Source: Campylobacter sp. CCS1377 (GTDB lineage: Bacteria > Campylobacterota > Campylobacteria > Campylobacterales > Campylobacteraceae). From it: 64,000 nucleotides of DNA. Positions 9,853-18,823 of this stretch are shown piece by piece; within the stretch, counting starts at the first letter, position 1; each line of letters begins with the position of its first letter. The DNA lies in the NCBI RefSeq assembly GCF_040008265.1, contig NZ_CP155620.1, forward strand, positions 682,001 through 746,000, given 5' to 3'. The translations under genes were made by a program, and so were the position numbers. The notes below the pieces were generated by a model that was not told where the DNA came from, made no database searches, and worked only from the letters and a program-made list of their open reading frames with translations.

Positions 9853-11021
9853 GAAAAAATATATTTTCTTTCAAAAATGAAAAATAAAATAGCATTAAGG
9901 ATAAAAAGCAAGGCAACGCTGATAAAAACAATTTTTACACCAAAATGAGAGCCTATGATACCACTACCAAAGGCTCCTACGAAATTTCCTATGAATTGTG
10001 CACTTTGATTAAAACCAAAAATGACGCTTAAATTTTTTGCACTCACACTTTTTTTAAGTAAAGCATTAACACAAGGTAAAAGTCCGCCAAGCCCTACACC
10101 TATAAGCAAACGAAAGATGATGAGGCTATAAATATTTAAGGCTAAGTTTTGCAAATAAAAACAAATTCCGCAAAATACCAAAGAGCTAAATATAACCTTG
10201 CTAGGACCGATTTTATCAGCAATTTTTCCTAATTTTGGTGCGAAAAATAAATTACTTATCCCACTTGCTGCGACAACTATACCTGTCCAAAAGGCCAAAT
10301 ATTCTCCTTGATAAATTTCGCCAACAAAAATGCTTAGCATGGGAATGCTTCCAAAAGTGCCAAATTGTATGATAAAAGTAGTGATAAAAAGTATAGCAAT
10401 AAGGGTCTTGTTTGTTTTTGTATCTTCGTTGTATTTTTTGAGTTCTTTTTGGTTTTTATTTTCTTTGATAAATATAAAAATTGTAATGAAAGAACAAGCG
10501 ATCAAAAAAGCTATGAGATCAAAAACAAATCTGATACTAAAAAATTCCGCAATAAACCCTCCAAATAAAGGCCCAATTAAACTTCCACTAATTGAAGCTG
10601 TAGAAAGCGTTCCTAGTGCATAAGCAACTTTTTCTTTGGGTGAAATAACAGCAATAAAAACAACTGCTGCTGAGGTAAAGCCTGAAATAATGCCCGTTAA
10701 AGCACGGATTAAAACCACTTCTGTGGCACTATTAGCAAAGCTAAGCCATAAACTTAAAATAGACATCCCAAAGCTAGCCCTTAAAAGCATATTTTTGTAT
10801 CCATATTTTGCACCCAAATATGCCCAAAGTGGAGAAAATATAGCCATTCCTAGCGGAGTAATGCCAAAGGCAAGCCCAGAATAAAAGCTAATATCACTAA
10901 GTTTGACAAGTCCTAGTTCTCTCATAAACAAGGGTAAAATTGGAGCGATTTGACTAAGCCCCATACTTGTGGTAAAAACCCCAAACCAACATATTAATAA
11001 AGTTTTTTGAAAATGATTCAT
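9840..11021 (-). CDS. MFS multidrug efflux-type transporter
   Basis: A 393-residue inner-membrane protein with about twelve hydrophobic helices, usual for drug:H+ antiporters of the major facilitator superfamily. The loop between helices 2 and 3 carries a motif-A-like stretch (PLWAYLGAKYGYKN) and helix 5 a motif-C-like GSLIGPLFGG, which marks exporters. It resembles the C. jejuni protein next to the low-MW phosphatase (Cj1257c as I remember). It is transcribed away from the phosphatase and ends convergent with the sulfatase-like gene. The substrate cannot be told from sequence. The start at 11021 is the only ATG before the first membrane helix. Confidence 0.9.
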   Translation of the reverse strand: MNHFQKTLLICWFGVFTTSMGLSQIAPILPLFMRELGLVKLSDISFYSGLAFGITPLGMAIFSPLWAYLGAKYGYKNMLLRASFGMSILSLWLSFANSATEVVLIRALTGIISGFTSAAVVFIAVISPKEKVAYALGTLSTASISGSLIGPLFGGFIAEFFSIRFVFDLIAFLIACSFITIFIFIKENKNQKELKKYNEDTKTNKTLIAILFITTFIIQFGTFGSIPMLSIFVGEIYQGEYLAFWTGIVVAASGISNLFFAPKLGKIADKIGPSKVIFSSLVFCGICFYLQNLALNIYSLIIFRLLIGVGLGGLLPCVNALLKKSVSAKNLSVIFGFNQSAQFIGNFVGAFGSGIIGSHFGVKIVFISVALLFILNAILFFIFERKYIFSKKL

Positions 11022-11089
11022 ATTGTTTTATCCATAAAAAATATTGTATGATATTTTCTATAATTTTAAATTAAAAATGAAGGATATAA

Positions 11090-11551
11090 ATGAAAAAAAT
11101 AACTTTTGTATGTTTGGGAAATATTTGCCGTTCACCTATGGCAGAATTTGTTATGAAAGATTTAATTAAAAAAGCGAATTTAGAAGAGAAATTTAGCATT
11201 ACAAGTGCAGGAACTTCTGGAGAGCACGATGGAGAAGGAATGCACAGAGGCACTAAAAATAAACTTGTAAGCTTAAATATAGAGCATCAAAATTTTACGA
11301 GCAAACGACTGACTCAAAAGCTTTGTGATGAAAGCGATTTTTTAATTACTATGGATAATTCCAATTTTAATCATGTTATAAAGAATTTTCAAGGAGTAAA
11401 AAATAAAACTTTTAAAATTATTGATTTTGCTAAGAATTTGGGCTATGATGAGGTCCCAGATCCTTGGTATAGTGGAAATTTTGATGAAACTTATGAGATT
11501 ATTTCTAAGGCCTGCAAAAACTTTTTGCAAAGCCTAGAAGATGAAATTTAG
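11090..11551 (+). CDS. low molecular weight protein-tyrosine phosphatase
   Basis: A 153-residue cytoplasmic phosphatase. The P-loop C(X)5R(S/T) is seen as VCLGNICRS, with Cys8 as nucleophile and Arg14 binding phosphate, and the general-acid loop is PDPWYSG near residues 121-127. The length is standard for the family. It may dephosphorylate protein tyrosine or arginine, or small phospho-metabolites; no partner tyrosine kinase is visible nearby. Start ATG 11090 has AAGGA upstream. It is divergent from the MFS gene and its stop overlaps the convergent stop of ppk by four bases. The C. jejuni equivalent is Cj1258 by my recollection. Confidence 0.93.
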   Translation: MKKITFVCLGNICRSPMAEFVMKDLIKKANLEEKFSITSAGTSGEHDGEGMHRGTKNKLVSLNIEHQNFTSKRLTQKLCDESDFLITMDNSNFNHVIKNFQGVKNKTFKIIDFAKNLGYDEVPDPWYSGNFDETYEIISKACKNFLQSLEDEI

Positions 11552-13638
11552 CTTTCTTTGAAAAGCTTAGAAGCAAGATGGGTTGCGCGAGTTTGATCCG
11601 TATCTTTTTTGAGAGTTTTATAAATTTTACTGACATAATCTTCTAGTGTTTGTTGGGAATCTAAAATTTTCTCATTTTCTTTTGGAATAATTTTGTGGTA
11701 TTCCCCTTCATTGTCAAGCTCGTAAGCTAGGGCATTATCGCTAAGCTCTAAACGCAAAATTTGAGCCAGTTTTGCCTTACTTCTTTCATCATATATAGGA
11801 GTCATTAATTCTAAACGGCGTTCTAAATTTCTTGGCATCCAATCCGCACTCGAGATAAAATAATTTGGCTCACTGTGCTTGAAGTAAAATATTCTTGCGT
11901 GTTCAAGGTATTTGCCTATAATGCTTCTAACGCGTATGTTTTTACTATACTCTGCATTTGGTCTTAGGCAGCAAATTCCGCGGATAATAAGATCGATTTT
12001 AACACCCTTATTTGATGCCTCATAAAGAGCTTTGATGACATCGCTATCAACAAGGGAATTCATTTTGGCGATAATTACACCATCTTCGCCTTTTTGTGCT
12101 TCTGTGTTAATCATTTCTAATATTTTTTCTTTGATTTGATTTGGACTCATAGATAGGGTTTGCAAACGACGATTTTTGCTAAAACCTGATAAGATATGAA
12201 AGAAACTTGTTGTATCTCTGGCAAATTCAGCCTTGCTAGTAAAATAACTTACATCAGTGTAAATTTTTGCACTGCTTGCATTGTAATTTCCCGTACTTAA
12301 ATGTATATAAAATTTAAGCTTTTCACCTTGTTTGCGTATGACTTGCGAAACCTTGGCGTGGACTTTAAAGCCGGTGATTCCATAAATAACATGTGCACCT
12401 GCATTTTCTAAAGCCTTTGCCCAATGCAAGTTGTTTTCTTCATCAAAGCGTGCTTTTAACTCAACCATAACCGTTACTTGTTTGCCATCACTTGCTGCAT
12501 CGATTAGGGCTTGGACGATGTTTGAATTTTTTTCTACTCTATATAGCGTCATTCTTATGGATATAACTTCGGGATCTTTGCTGGCTTCTTTAATGAATTT
12601 ATATACAGGATCAAAGCTTTCAAAAGGCTGCAAAATCAAGACATCTTCTTTGTCGATTGCATCAAAAATAGATAAATTTTCATCAAAAGGAGGTAAGACT
12701 TTTGGCGTATAAAGCGGACTTAAAAGGTGAGTAAAGGTTTTATTTCCAACGATTTGCCAAAGGCTTGGTAGATTAAGTAGTATGGAATACTCATACATAT
12801 CTTTGTGAAAAATTTTCATATGACTTGTTAAAAATTCAACGATTTGCTCATCCGCATCTTTTTGAATTTGCAAACGCACAAAAGCACCTTTTCTACGAAG
12901 TTTTAAGCCTTGTTCTAGTATCATCATAAAATCATCAGCTTCTTCTTCTTCGATGGTAATATCAGCATTTCTTGTAACCCTAAAAGCAGCTGCGGCTAAA
13001 AGTTTATAACCTGGAAAAATTTCTTCTGCATGACGATGAACTATGCTTTCAATAGGAACATAGACATTTGAGCTTGCTTCGTAAAAACGTGGCAAAACGC
13101 GTGGAATTCTAATCATTCCAAATTTGATAAGTTCAGGGTGCGCGTTATCGCAAAGTTTAACAGCTAAAGAAAAAGAAAGATTATTAAGATGTGGAAAAGG
13201 ATGTGTGGTATCGACAGCTATTGGGACAATAACTGGAAAAATATGCGAGAAGAAATATTCATCACATTTAATTTTTAAATTTGTATCCAATTCTTCATAA
13301 TGTTTGATAAATAAATTTTCTTTTTCGAGATCTTTGGTGATTTGAGTGAAATAAGTTTCTAATAAATTTTTTTCTCTACTTAGGTATTTGCGAATTTCTT
13401 TTAATTGTGTTAAAGGTGTCATTTCGTCGCTACTACTAGCATTTGCTCCTGCTGCAAAAAGCTGCTTTAATCCTGCCACTCTTATCATATAAAATTCATC
13501 TAAATTTGTACAATAAATTGCTATAAATTTAAGTTTTTCTAGCAAAGGAATGGATTTAGAGCATTGATCTAAAACACGAGAATTGAATCTTAACCAAGAA
13601 AGCTCTCGATTTAAAAACATAGTAGGTTGTGTTTGCAT
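11548..13638 (-). CDS. ppk: polyphosphate kinase 1
   Basis: Builds inorganic polyphosphate from ATP; in C. jejuni it is needed for stress survival, natural transformation and virulence. At 696 residues it has the usual PPK1 length. It begins with the N-domain motif [16 protein letters not shown] and carries two phospholipase-D-like catalytic domains. The autophosphorylated histidine lies in the first ([13 protein letters not shown], near residue 425-430) and a second conserved His in the stretch [12 protein letters not shown]. Start ATG 13638 has a GGAG site just upstream. Its stop overlaps that of the phosphatase gene. The nrfH promoter region lies on its 5' side, so the two are divergent. 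Confidence 0.97.
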   Translation of the reverse strand: MQTQPTMFLNRELSWLRFNSRVLDQCSKSIPLLEKLKFIAIYCTNLDEFYMIRVAGLKQLFAAGANASSSDEMTPLTQLKEIRKYLSREKNLLETYFTQITKDLEKENLFIKHYEELDTNLKIKCDEYFFSHIFPVIVPIAVDTTHPFPHLNNLSFSLAVKLCDNAHPELIKFGMIRIPRVLPRFYEASSNVYVPIESIVHRHAEEIFPGYKLLAAAAFRVTRNADITIEEEEADDFMMILEQGLKLRRKGAFVRLQIQKDADEQIVEFLTSHMKIFHKDMYEYSILLNLPSLWQIVGNKTFTHLLSPLYTPKVLPPFDENLSIFDAIDKEDVLILQPFESFDPVYKFIKEASKDPEVISIRMTLYRVEKNSNIVQALIDAASDGKQVTVMVELKARFDEENNLHWAKALENAGAHVIYGITGFKVHAKVSQVIRKQGEKLKFYIHLSTGNYNASSAKIYTDVSYFTSKAEFARDTTSFFHILSGFSKNRRLQTLSMSPNQIKEKILEMINTEAQKGEDGVIIAKMNSLVDSDVIKALYEASNKGVKIDLIIRGICCLRPNAEYSKNIRVRSIIGKYLEHARIFYFKHSEPNYFISSADWMPRNLERRLELMTPIYDERSKAKLAQILRLELSDNALAYELDNEGEYHKIIPKENEKILDSQQTLEDYVSKIYKTLKKDTDQTRATHLASKLFKES

Positions 13639-13802
13639 TGTAACTCCTTTTTATGAAAACTAATTTTATCATTTTTTACATATTTTGAAGGTTTGAAAGG
13701 TATAAATTTGTATAAAAATTTTTAAATAAAATACGAAAATCCAATGTGTAAGTATTAATTAAGAGTAAATATATCCTTAAATTTAAATTAAAATTTTTTA
13801 TT

Positions 13803-13808
13803 TATAAT
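13803..13808 (+). promoter_or_regulatory. candidate -10 box for nrfHA
   Basis: TATAAT in the AT-rich 197-base gap between ppk and nrfH, about 50 bases before the probable nrfH start. In C. jejuni nrf expression responds to nitrate/nitrite and oxygen, but I see no clear operator here. Confidence 0.5.
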
Positions 13809-13859
13809 AACAATCAAAGGGTTTGTCTAGTCTCTATGGAGCAAGGAAGGAGGTTTGAT

Positions 13860-14354
13860 TTGAAGAAAGCATTTGGAAAACTTTTTTCTATTTTCTTACT
13901 TTTGCTTTTGGTTTTATTTGTTGTGGGTGCTTATACATTTTATAATGCCAAAGGAATGTCGTATTTTAGTGATGCAAGTGAATCTTGTAATAATTGCCAT
14001 ATTATGAATGAGGTTTACAATGACTATTTAAAGGCTTCGCATTCTCAAAAAATAGCAGGTAAACCAAGAGCAAGTTGTAATGATTGTCATTTGCCACATG
14101 ATTTTGTGGATAAGTGGATTGCAAAGGCACAAAGTGGGTTGGGGCATGCTTATGCTTTTACTTTTAAGTTAAATGAGTTACCCGCAAATTTAAGTGCAAA
14201 TGCTAAAAGCAAAGCAATGATTCAAGATAATTGCGTGCGTTGTCATTCTGAAATGGCTACAAATGTTATCAATGCAAGCACTAATCCTCATAAGGATAAT
14301 TCTTTAAATTGTGTATCTTGCCATGTGGGTGTAGGACATACACGCGGATTTTAA
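13860..14354 (+). CDS. nrfH: cytochrome c nitrite reductase small subunit NrfH (NapC/NirT family)
   Basis: Membrane-anchored tetraheme quinol dehydrogenase that passes electrons from menaquinol to NrfA in the periplasm. One N-terminal transmembrane helix is followed by four CXXCH heme motifs (CNNCH, CNDCH, CVRCH, CVSCH). The start is uncertain. An ATG lies at 13836, but the only strong ribosome site, AAGGAGG at 13844-13853, falls inside that extension and sits correctly for the TTG at 13860, giving MKKAFGKLFS as the N-terminus (164 residues). I prefer the TTG. The gene ends 12 bases before nrfA, which has its own AAGGAGG. Confidence 0.93.
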   Translation: MKKAFGKLFSIFLLLLLVLFVVGAYTFYNAKGMSYFSDASESCNNCHIMNEVYNDYLKASHSQKIAGKPRASCNDCHLPHDFVDKWIAKAQSGLGHAYAFTFKLNELPANLSANAKSKAMIQDNCVRCHSEMATNVINASTNPHKDNSLNCVSCHVGVGHTRGF

Positions 14355-14366
14355 TAAGGAGGTAAA

Positions 14367-16181
14367 ATGAGTAAAAAAGGTTTTTTATGGAGTGCAATTA
14401 TTATTCTTGTTCTTATAATTGCAGCAGTTTTATGGCTTAATAAAGACATAGAACAAAAACAAAATGAAGGTGTTGGCGGTGTGCTTTCTAAAAATTTTGT
14501 AGAAATGAGTGATGATAATCCTACTTTTGATCATTGGGGTCAAAATTTTCCAGATTATTTAGATATGTATTTAACTGTTGAAAAAGAGCAGCCTGTTGCG
14601 ACTGAATTTGGTGGAAATTTATCTTATTCAAAATTAACGCGTTATCCGCAACTTACAGTTCTTTGGGCGGGATATCCTTTTAGCGTTGATTTCAATGAAG
14701 AAAGAGGGCATTTTTGGGTTCAAGTTGATCAAATGGATACAGCAAGAAATAACAAAGACTTCTTAAATTCTCATGGACTTGCAGGATTTGGTGGTCAACC
14801 AACGGCTTGTATGAATTGTCATAGTGGGTGGACTCCTTGGCTTTTGAAAAATGTCGCAAAAGATGATTGGATAGCTTTTAACTCTACTAAGTATTGGACT
14901 ATGATTAAAAATGTTCCTGCGGTAAATGGTATCACACCAAATTCACCTGAGCACTCAGGGCCACATGGAGGCAAAAGAATGGGTGTAACTTGTGCAGATT
15001 GTCACAATCCAAATGATATGAGTTTAAGACTTACTCGTCCAGCAGCTATAAATGCTTTGGTTGCTAGAGGCTATGAAAAAGATCCTATCCAAGGCGTTAA
15101 AGCTACAAGAGAAGAGATGAGAACTTTGGTTTGTTCTCAATGCCATGTGGAGTATTATTTTAAACCAACTGGAACTAAGGTTAAAGTAATGGGAGAGAGT
15201 ATTACTAATGATAGTTCTAAAAAATGGTGGAATGGCACACAAAAAACTTATGATGAAGTTGACTCTTGGAGAGATGGCAATGCACCTACGCAAATTGAAG
15301 TAGATGGTCTGGAATTAGTTTTCCCTTGGTCTGAGTGGAAAAAGGGGCAACCATTTAGAATAGAAATGTTTGATGAGTATTATGAAAAAGTAAGATCTGT
15401 TTTTGATAAAGATTGGTCTCATAAATATACAGAAGCACCTATGCTTAAAATTCAACATCCAGAAAGTGAGCTTTATAGTGGTGGCGTGCATGCAGCAAAT
15501 GGTGTAAGCTGTGCGGATTGTCATATGCCTTATGTTAGAAAAGGTGCAAAGAAAATGACTCAGCATAATATCACTTCTCCTTTACAAGACATCAACGCGG
15601 CCTGCAAGACTTGTCATACTCAAAGCGAAGATTATCTTAAAAAGCAAATCAAAGATATACAAAATTCTGTAGCTTATGATTTAAGAAAAGCAGAATATGC
15701 ACTTGTAAGTTTGATTAACGATACTAAGATTTTAAGAGAAGAGCTTGCAAAATTAGACGCTTATAAGCAAGATACTAAGGCTAAAATTTCTAAAGAACTT
15801 AATGAAGTTTTAGAGCTTCAAAGAAAAGCTCAAATGAGAGCTGATTTTGTGGGTGCTGAAAATTCAACAGGATTTCATAATCCACGCGAAGCTTCAAGAA
15901 TGCTTTTACAAGCCATTGATATGGCTAGAATAGCACAAACCAAGCTTGTAGAAATTGCATTGGCTAATGGCATAAAAGATTTTAAAACTTCAAATTTAGG
16001 TTTTGAGGATATGCAAAAGCTAAATCCAGGCGAGCTTCATTATAAGGTGGATTTAAATGGTAATAAAGCCGGAGATCGTTATTATAAGCATGATAATGTT
16101 AATGGCAATACACCAAAAGAACTTTTAGAGCACGATAAAAATTTAGTGCCTTATAATTATCAAATTATTGATCAAAAATAA
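14367..16181 (+). CDS. nrfA: cytochrome c nitrite reductase, catalytic subunit NrfA
   Basis: Periplasmic pentaheme enzyme that reduces nitrite to ammonium with six electrons and also detoxifies NO. The 604 residues start with a signal anchor (LWSAIIILVLIIAAVLW). Five heme sites are visible: CMNCH, CADCH, CSQCH, CADCH and CKTCH. The first, the active-site heme, is normally CXXCK in NrfA; here it is CXXCH as in C. jejuni, so the dedicated NrfEFG heme lyase is not needed, and none is seen. A Ca-site-like stretch and the catalytic His in HITSPLQ near residue 396 are present. It is cotranscribed with nrfH and followed by a terminator hairpin. Confidence 0.96.
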   Translation: MSKKGFLWSAIIILVLIIAAVLWLNKDIEQKQNEGVGGVLSKNFVEMSDDNPTFDHWGQNFPDYLDMYLTVEKEQPVATEFGGNLSYSKLTRYPQLTVLWAGYPFSVDFNEERGHFWVQVDQMDTARNNKDFLNSHGLAGFGGQPTACMNCHSGWTPWLLKNVAKDDWIAFNSTKYWTMIKNVPAVNGITPNSPEHSGPHGGKRMGVTCADCHNPNDMSLRLTRPAAINALVARGYEKDPIQGVKATREEMRTLVCSQCHVEYYFKPTGTKVKVMGESITNDSSKKWWNGTQKTYDEVDSWRDGNAPTQIEVDGLELVFPWSEWKKGQPFRIEMFDEYYEKVRSVFDKDWSHKYTEAPMLKIQHPESELYSGGVHAANGVSCADCHMPYVRKGAKKMTQHNITSPLQDINAACKTCHTQSEDYLKKQIKDIQNSVAYDLRKAEYALVSLINDTKILREELAKLDAYKQDTKAKISKELNEVLELQRKAQMRADFVGAENSTGFHNPREASRMLLQAIDMARIAQTKLVEIALANGIKDFKTSNLGFEDMQKLNPGELHYKVDLNGNKAGDRYYKHDNVNGNTPKELLEHDKNLVPYNYQIIDQK

Positions 16182-16184
16182 CTT

Positions 16185-16220
16185 TTTAGGCTTGTTCTTT
16201 AAGAATGAGCCTAAATTTTT
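16185..16220 (+). terminator. Rho-independent terminator after nrfA
   Basis: A long stem (TTTAGGCT pairing with AGCCTAAA, continued by TTCTT/AAGAA) ends in a run of five T. It starts only a few bases after the nrfA stop and separates nrfHA from the tRNA-Ser gene. Confidence 0.8.
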
Positions 16221-16263
16221 ATGATCATTTTAGAAATTTAAGCTAATTATTATCAATTTTGAA

Positions 16264-16269
16264 TATAAT
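16264..16269 (+). promoter_or_regulatory. -10 box of tRNA-Ser
   Basis: TATAAT placed 24 bases before the first base of the tRNA. It is the only promoter-like sequence in the gap after the nrfA terminator. Confidence 0.55.
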
Positions 16270-16292
16270 TTCAATTTATTTCTATTAATAAA

Positions 16293-16382
16293 GGACAGAT
16301 GGGTGAGTGGCTGAAACCACACCCCTGCTAAGGGTGCAGATCTTAACGGGTCTCGAGGGTTCAAATCCCTCTCTGTCCGCCA
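16293..16382 (+). tRNA. tRNA-Ser (GCU anticodon)
   Basis: A class II tRNA of 90 bases with encoded CCA. The acceptor arm GGACAGA pairs with TCTGTCC, the discriminator is G, the anticodon arm CACCCCTGCTAAGGGTG shows anticodon GCT (reads AGC/AGU), there is a long variable arm, and the T arm contains GGTTCAAATCC. The large variable arm and the GCU anticodon identify it as serine. It stands alone at the left border of the first accessory patch. Confidence 0.97.
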
Positions 16383-16487
16383 CTATCTTATTTTTAAATC
16401 GTCTTTTTTATATATCTAATTTAATTATTTTTGACATCAAAGTAGTTTAAATTTAAAAAATTATAGCATTGCCTAATTTGTCAAAAA

Positions 16488-17768
16488 TCAATCTCTAATA
16501 CCCCTATCTTCACCAAATTTTAAAATTTTAGCTCTAAGTTCTTTCGGGAAATTATATCTATGTATAGCAGGGATTCTTGGATCAAGAAGCCTATCTAAAT
16601 TATGATTTTTATAAATCCATTCTAATCTTTCAGGAGAGTAATAATAAGGTGCACTAGGATAGCCTTGAGGGGGAGTTAGGGCTTTAATTTTAGCTTCTAA
16701 AAGCATTGTTTCTAGCCAAATATTAGCAGATGTTTCAGGAGTATCATTGCTTATTTCCAAAGTATAGCGCTCCCTCATTCCATTCCCATAACGCTCGAAG
16801 TTATCAATGAATTCTTCCCTACTCTCTGGAGTAGAATCTACATCTCTTGGATCTTTGAGTGTTCCTTTTTCAACATCATCTTTTAGAGCATCATTAACTC
16901 TTCCTTTTGCTCCATCATAAACAAAATAATAATCATTTGGATCTATCACCCAATCCACCCCTATAAGTTCATCTAGAAAAGGTAGCATACCAAATTCATC
17001 ATAAGGAGGATTTTTAGAAAAGTCTTTTAGCATTTGAGCTTTAAGAGGGTTTTTGTGTATGCCATCTGTTAAATCTCTATATGCATAAGAATCATAAAGA
17101 CTTTTAAAGCCTTGTTCATGTCCTAGTTGTATGAGTAAAAAATTTATTGCTTGAGTTCTTGCTTTAAATCCTGTCATGGAAAGTTGTAAGGCTCCTACAA
17201 ATCCTTTTATATCTCCTAGTATTCCTGCTGCTAATTCCCATTCAGCCATAAAAAGCCAACCTTTATGCATATTAGCCATACCTCTATTGGCTTCTACTTC
17301 TTTATAGAGTTCTTTATAGTCTTTATTGATTAAATTTCCTTTTTCATCTACATTACAATAAGCATCATAAGGTATATCTATAACAGTACTTCTAAGTCCA
17401 CTTCTTATAATTAAATATTTATATCTTTCTCTTTTAGTTTTTAAAGATTTATAATAAGCTTTTTCTGCTTTAGTCCAAGGAGCTATAGCTCCTTTTATAG
17501 GATCTTTTAAATATATGCTTTGCCAATCTTTAAATTCAAGTAAAGTGGATTTTTGCCCTGTATAAAAGTTAGGATCTAGATACTTGGGTTTATAGTCTTT
17601 GTAGGGGGAGTTTTGCTTTATATCCCAAGCTTTAAAAAAAACCTTGGTATATTCTTTAGTATATTTGCCTACAGGATCAGCACTTTGTGCAAAATATATT
17701 TCATTAGTTTTTTTATCTACCTCTACTCCTAATCCATTAGGAGCGTATATCATATAAGTATCACTCAT
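16488..17768 (-). CDS. hypothetical protein, paralog of the 428-aa gene at 27458 (effector-island family)
   Basis: I do not recognise a named family. The 426-residue protein is soluble, without a signal peptide or membrane segment. Its N-terminal third (YLDPNFYTGQ, EFKDWQSIYLKDPIKG, APWTKAEKAYYKSL) and its C-terminal end (ALTPPQGYP, LLDPRIPAIHRYNFP) are nearly identical to the gene at 27458-28744, while the middle is diverged. Start ATG 17768 has AAAGGA six bases upstream. Immediately upstream lies the decayed tail of a copy of the 1163-aa gene, so this was once the last gene of a second effector operon. A role as cargo, adaptor or toxin is possible but not shown. Confidence 0.85.
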   Translation of the reverse strand: MSDTYMIYAPNGLGVEVDKKTNEIYFAQSADPVGKYTKEYTKVFFKAWDIKQNSPYKDYKPKYLDPNFYTGQKSTLLEFKDWQSIYLKDPIKGAIAPWTKAEKAYYKSLKTKRERYKYLIIRSGLRSTVIDIPYDAYCNVDEKGNLINKDYKELYKEVEANRGMANMHKGWLFMAEWELAAGILGDIKGFVGALQLSMTGFKARTQAINFLLIQLGHEQGFKSLYDSYAYRDLTDGIHKNPLKAQMLKDFSKNPPYDEFGMLPFLDELIGVDWVIDPNDYYFVYDGAKGRVNDALKDDVEKGTLKDPRDVDSTPESREEFIDNFERYGNGMRERYTLEISNDTPETSANIWLETMLLEAKIKALTPPQGYPSAPYYYSPERLEWIYKNHNLDRLLDPRIPAIHRYNFPKELRAKILKFGEDRGIRD

Positions 17769-17786
17769 CTTTTATCCTTTCTTAAT

Positions 17787-17860
17787 TTATCCTATATGTA
17801 AGCCATTTTTCATGATTATAGTGGTGGCTAGTCTGTTTGGTTTTATCATTGATTTAGAGC
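17787..17860 (-). pseudogene. C-terminal remnant of a second copy of the 1163-aa gene
   Basis: Read on the minus strand, this stretch encodes the residues RLATTIIMKNGLHIG followed by a stop. The intact 1163-aa protein at 28755 ends with RLATTIIMEDGLYIG and a stop. In both places the next gene downstream is a member of the 426/428-aa family at a similar distance. Upstream of the shared tail the similarity is lost. This shows deletion of almost the entire 1163-aa gene from the first patch. Confidence 0.8.
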
Positions 17861-17992
17861 TTATAAATATAAAAATTCCTAAATATTATATAAAAATATT
17901 ATTGTATTATTCTTATTGTTGCCAAGTGTTATTACTCATCTTAGTAAACGAATTTTTTATCATAATCACTTAATTATGTTAAAAATTCACTT

Positions 17993-18045
17993 ATTGACAG
18001 TTAAAATTCAAACCACAAGGAGTGAATTTTTGATAGTCTTTAAAG
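17993..18045 (-). pseudogene. fragment repeating part of the 93-aa gene
   Basis: On the minus strand this reads KDYQKFTPCGLNFNCQ and stop, matching DYQKFTPYGLDFK in the 93-aa gene at 18542. About 30 bases are almost identical. It directly follows the end of the frameshifted membrane gene, as if a unit made of the 93-aa gene and its membrane partner had once been tandemly repeated. Confidence 0.65.
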
Positions 18046-18541
18046 ATTTTCATATATCACATACACACTCGCAATTAATATAGGAGCATTACACATAAAC
18101 CCTATAAACCAACTTAATTTTTTGCGTTTTTCTCCTATGCTATAACATTTAAATAAATAAGCTTGTAATAAACAAGGAAGTATCAAAAATGTGATTGCCA
18201 AAAAAACATAGTTGCAAAGGTTAAAAATTTAAAATAATTACGCACTCTATATTCTTGCGGTGATAATTTTTCAACTTCTGGAGGATCAAGCAATACAAGC
18301 GATTTATAAAATTCAAGATCATAGCTAAGATAAAATATGATAACAATAGCCATAAAAAGATAATAAAAGATATTGAAAAATAAGATTTTACAAATTCTTT
18401 TATGTTAATCTTAATCCAATAATTTAAAATAGAAAAGACAATAAGAAAACTTAAAGTCGTAAGATAAAATTTTATATTAGTAAAAGCAAGAATAAATCCA
18501 AATAAACCCCAAAAAATAGAAAGTGTAATACTATCTCCCAT
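18040..18541 (-). pseudogene. multi-pass membrane protein, broken by two frameshifts
   Basis: The gene starts well: ATG 18541 with AGGAG upstream, abutting the stop of the 93-aa gene. After about 60 residues containing two or three membrane helices the frame is lost at a five-T run (18354-18358). It continues in another frame with LDPPEVEKLSPQEYRVRNYF, and is lost again at a seven-T run (18200-18206). It then continues with ITFLILPCLLQAYLF and SWFIGFMCNAPILIASVY to a stop at 18040. Adding one base to each run rebuilds a four- to five-helix protein of about 167 residues. As it stands only a 106-residue truncated product (18221-18541) is made. A membrane-embedded immunity protein is one possible original role. 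Confidence 0.75.
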
Positions 18542-18823
18542 TTAAACTCCTGTATCATAAAGCACATTATAAGCTTTATCTTTAAAATCAAGCTTAGTGA
18601 TAAAATCTTTACTATAAAGTTTAAAATCTAAACCATAAGGAGTGAATTTTTGATAGTCTTGATAATCTTGATTGTAAATATAGTATTGTTTAGTTTTTGG
18701 AGATTGCAGAATTCTTTGAGGGCTTATTGAACAATCAATTTTATATCCATCTATTTCCCATTCAAGCCATTCTCTATAAGTTGCCATTTGCCACAAAGAA
18801 CCTTCTATGCTAAAAGTCTTCAT
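18542..18823 (-). CDS. hypothetical protein, 93 aa, accessory patch
   Basis: A short protein rich in Tyr, Asp and Lys (YNQDYQDYQKFTPYGLDFK), with no signal peptide and no membrane segment. I do not recognise it. Its ATG overlaps the end of a 25-codon frame that encodes a lipase-family N-terminus (MKEKINKLRDYAELAQASY), so the 93-aa frame may be the displaced body of a longer effector rather than an independent gene. The stop is directly followed by the ATG of the frameshifted membrane gene, suggesting an effector/membrane-partner pair. A second partial copy of its C-terminal region lies at 17993-18045. Confidence 0.55.
   Translation of the reverse strand: MKTFSIEGSLWQMATYREWLEWEIDGYKIDCSISPQRILQSPKTKQYYIYNQDYQDYQKFTPYGLDFKLYSKDFITKLDFKDKAYNVLYDTGV

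Noticed and set aside
10330-10884. Frames on the + strand opposite the MFS gene
   Set aside because: They mirror the coding frame of the transporter and lack initiation signals.
13639-13835. Operator for a nitrosative or Fnr-type regulator before nrfH
   Set aside because: The gap contains several AT-rich imperfect palindromes (for example TTAATTAAG) but nothing clearly above what such base composition gives by chance.
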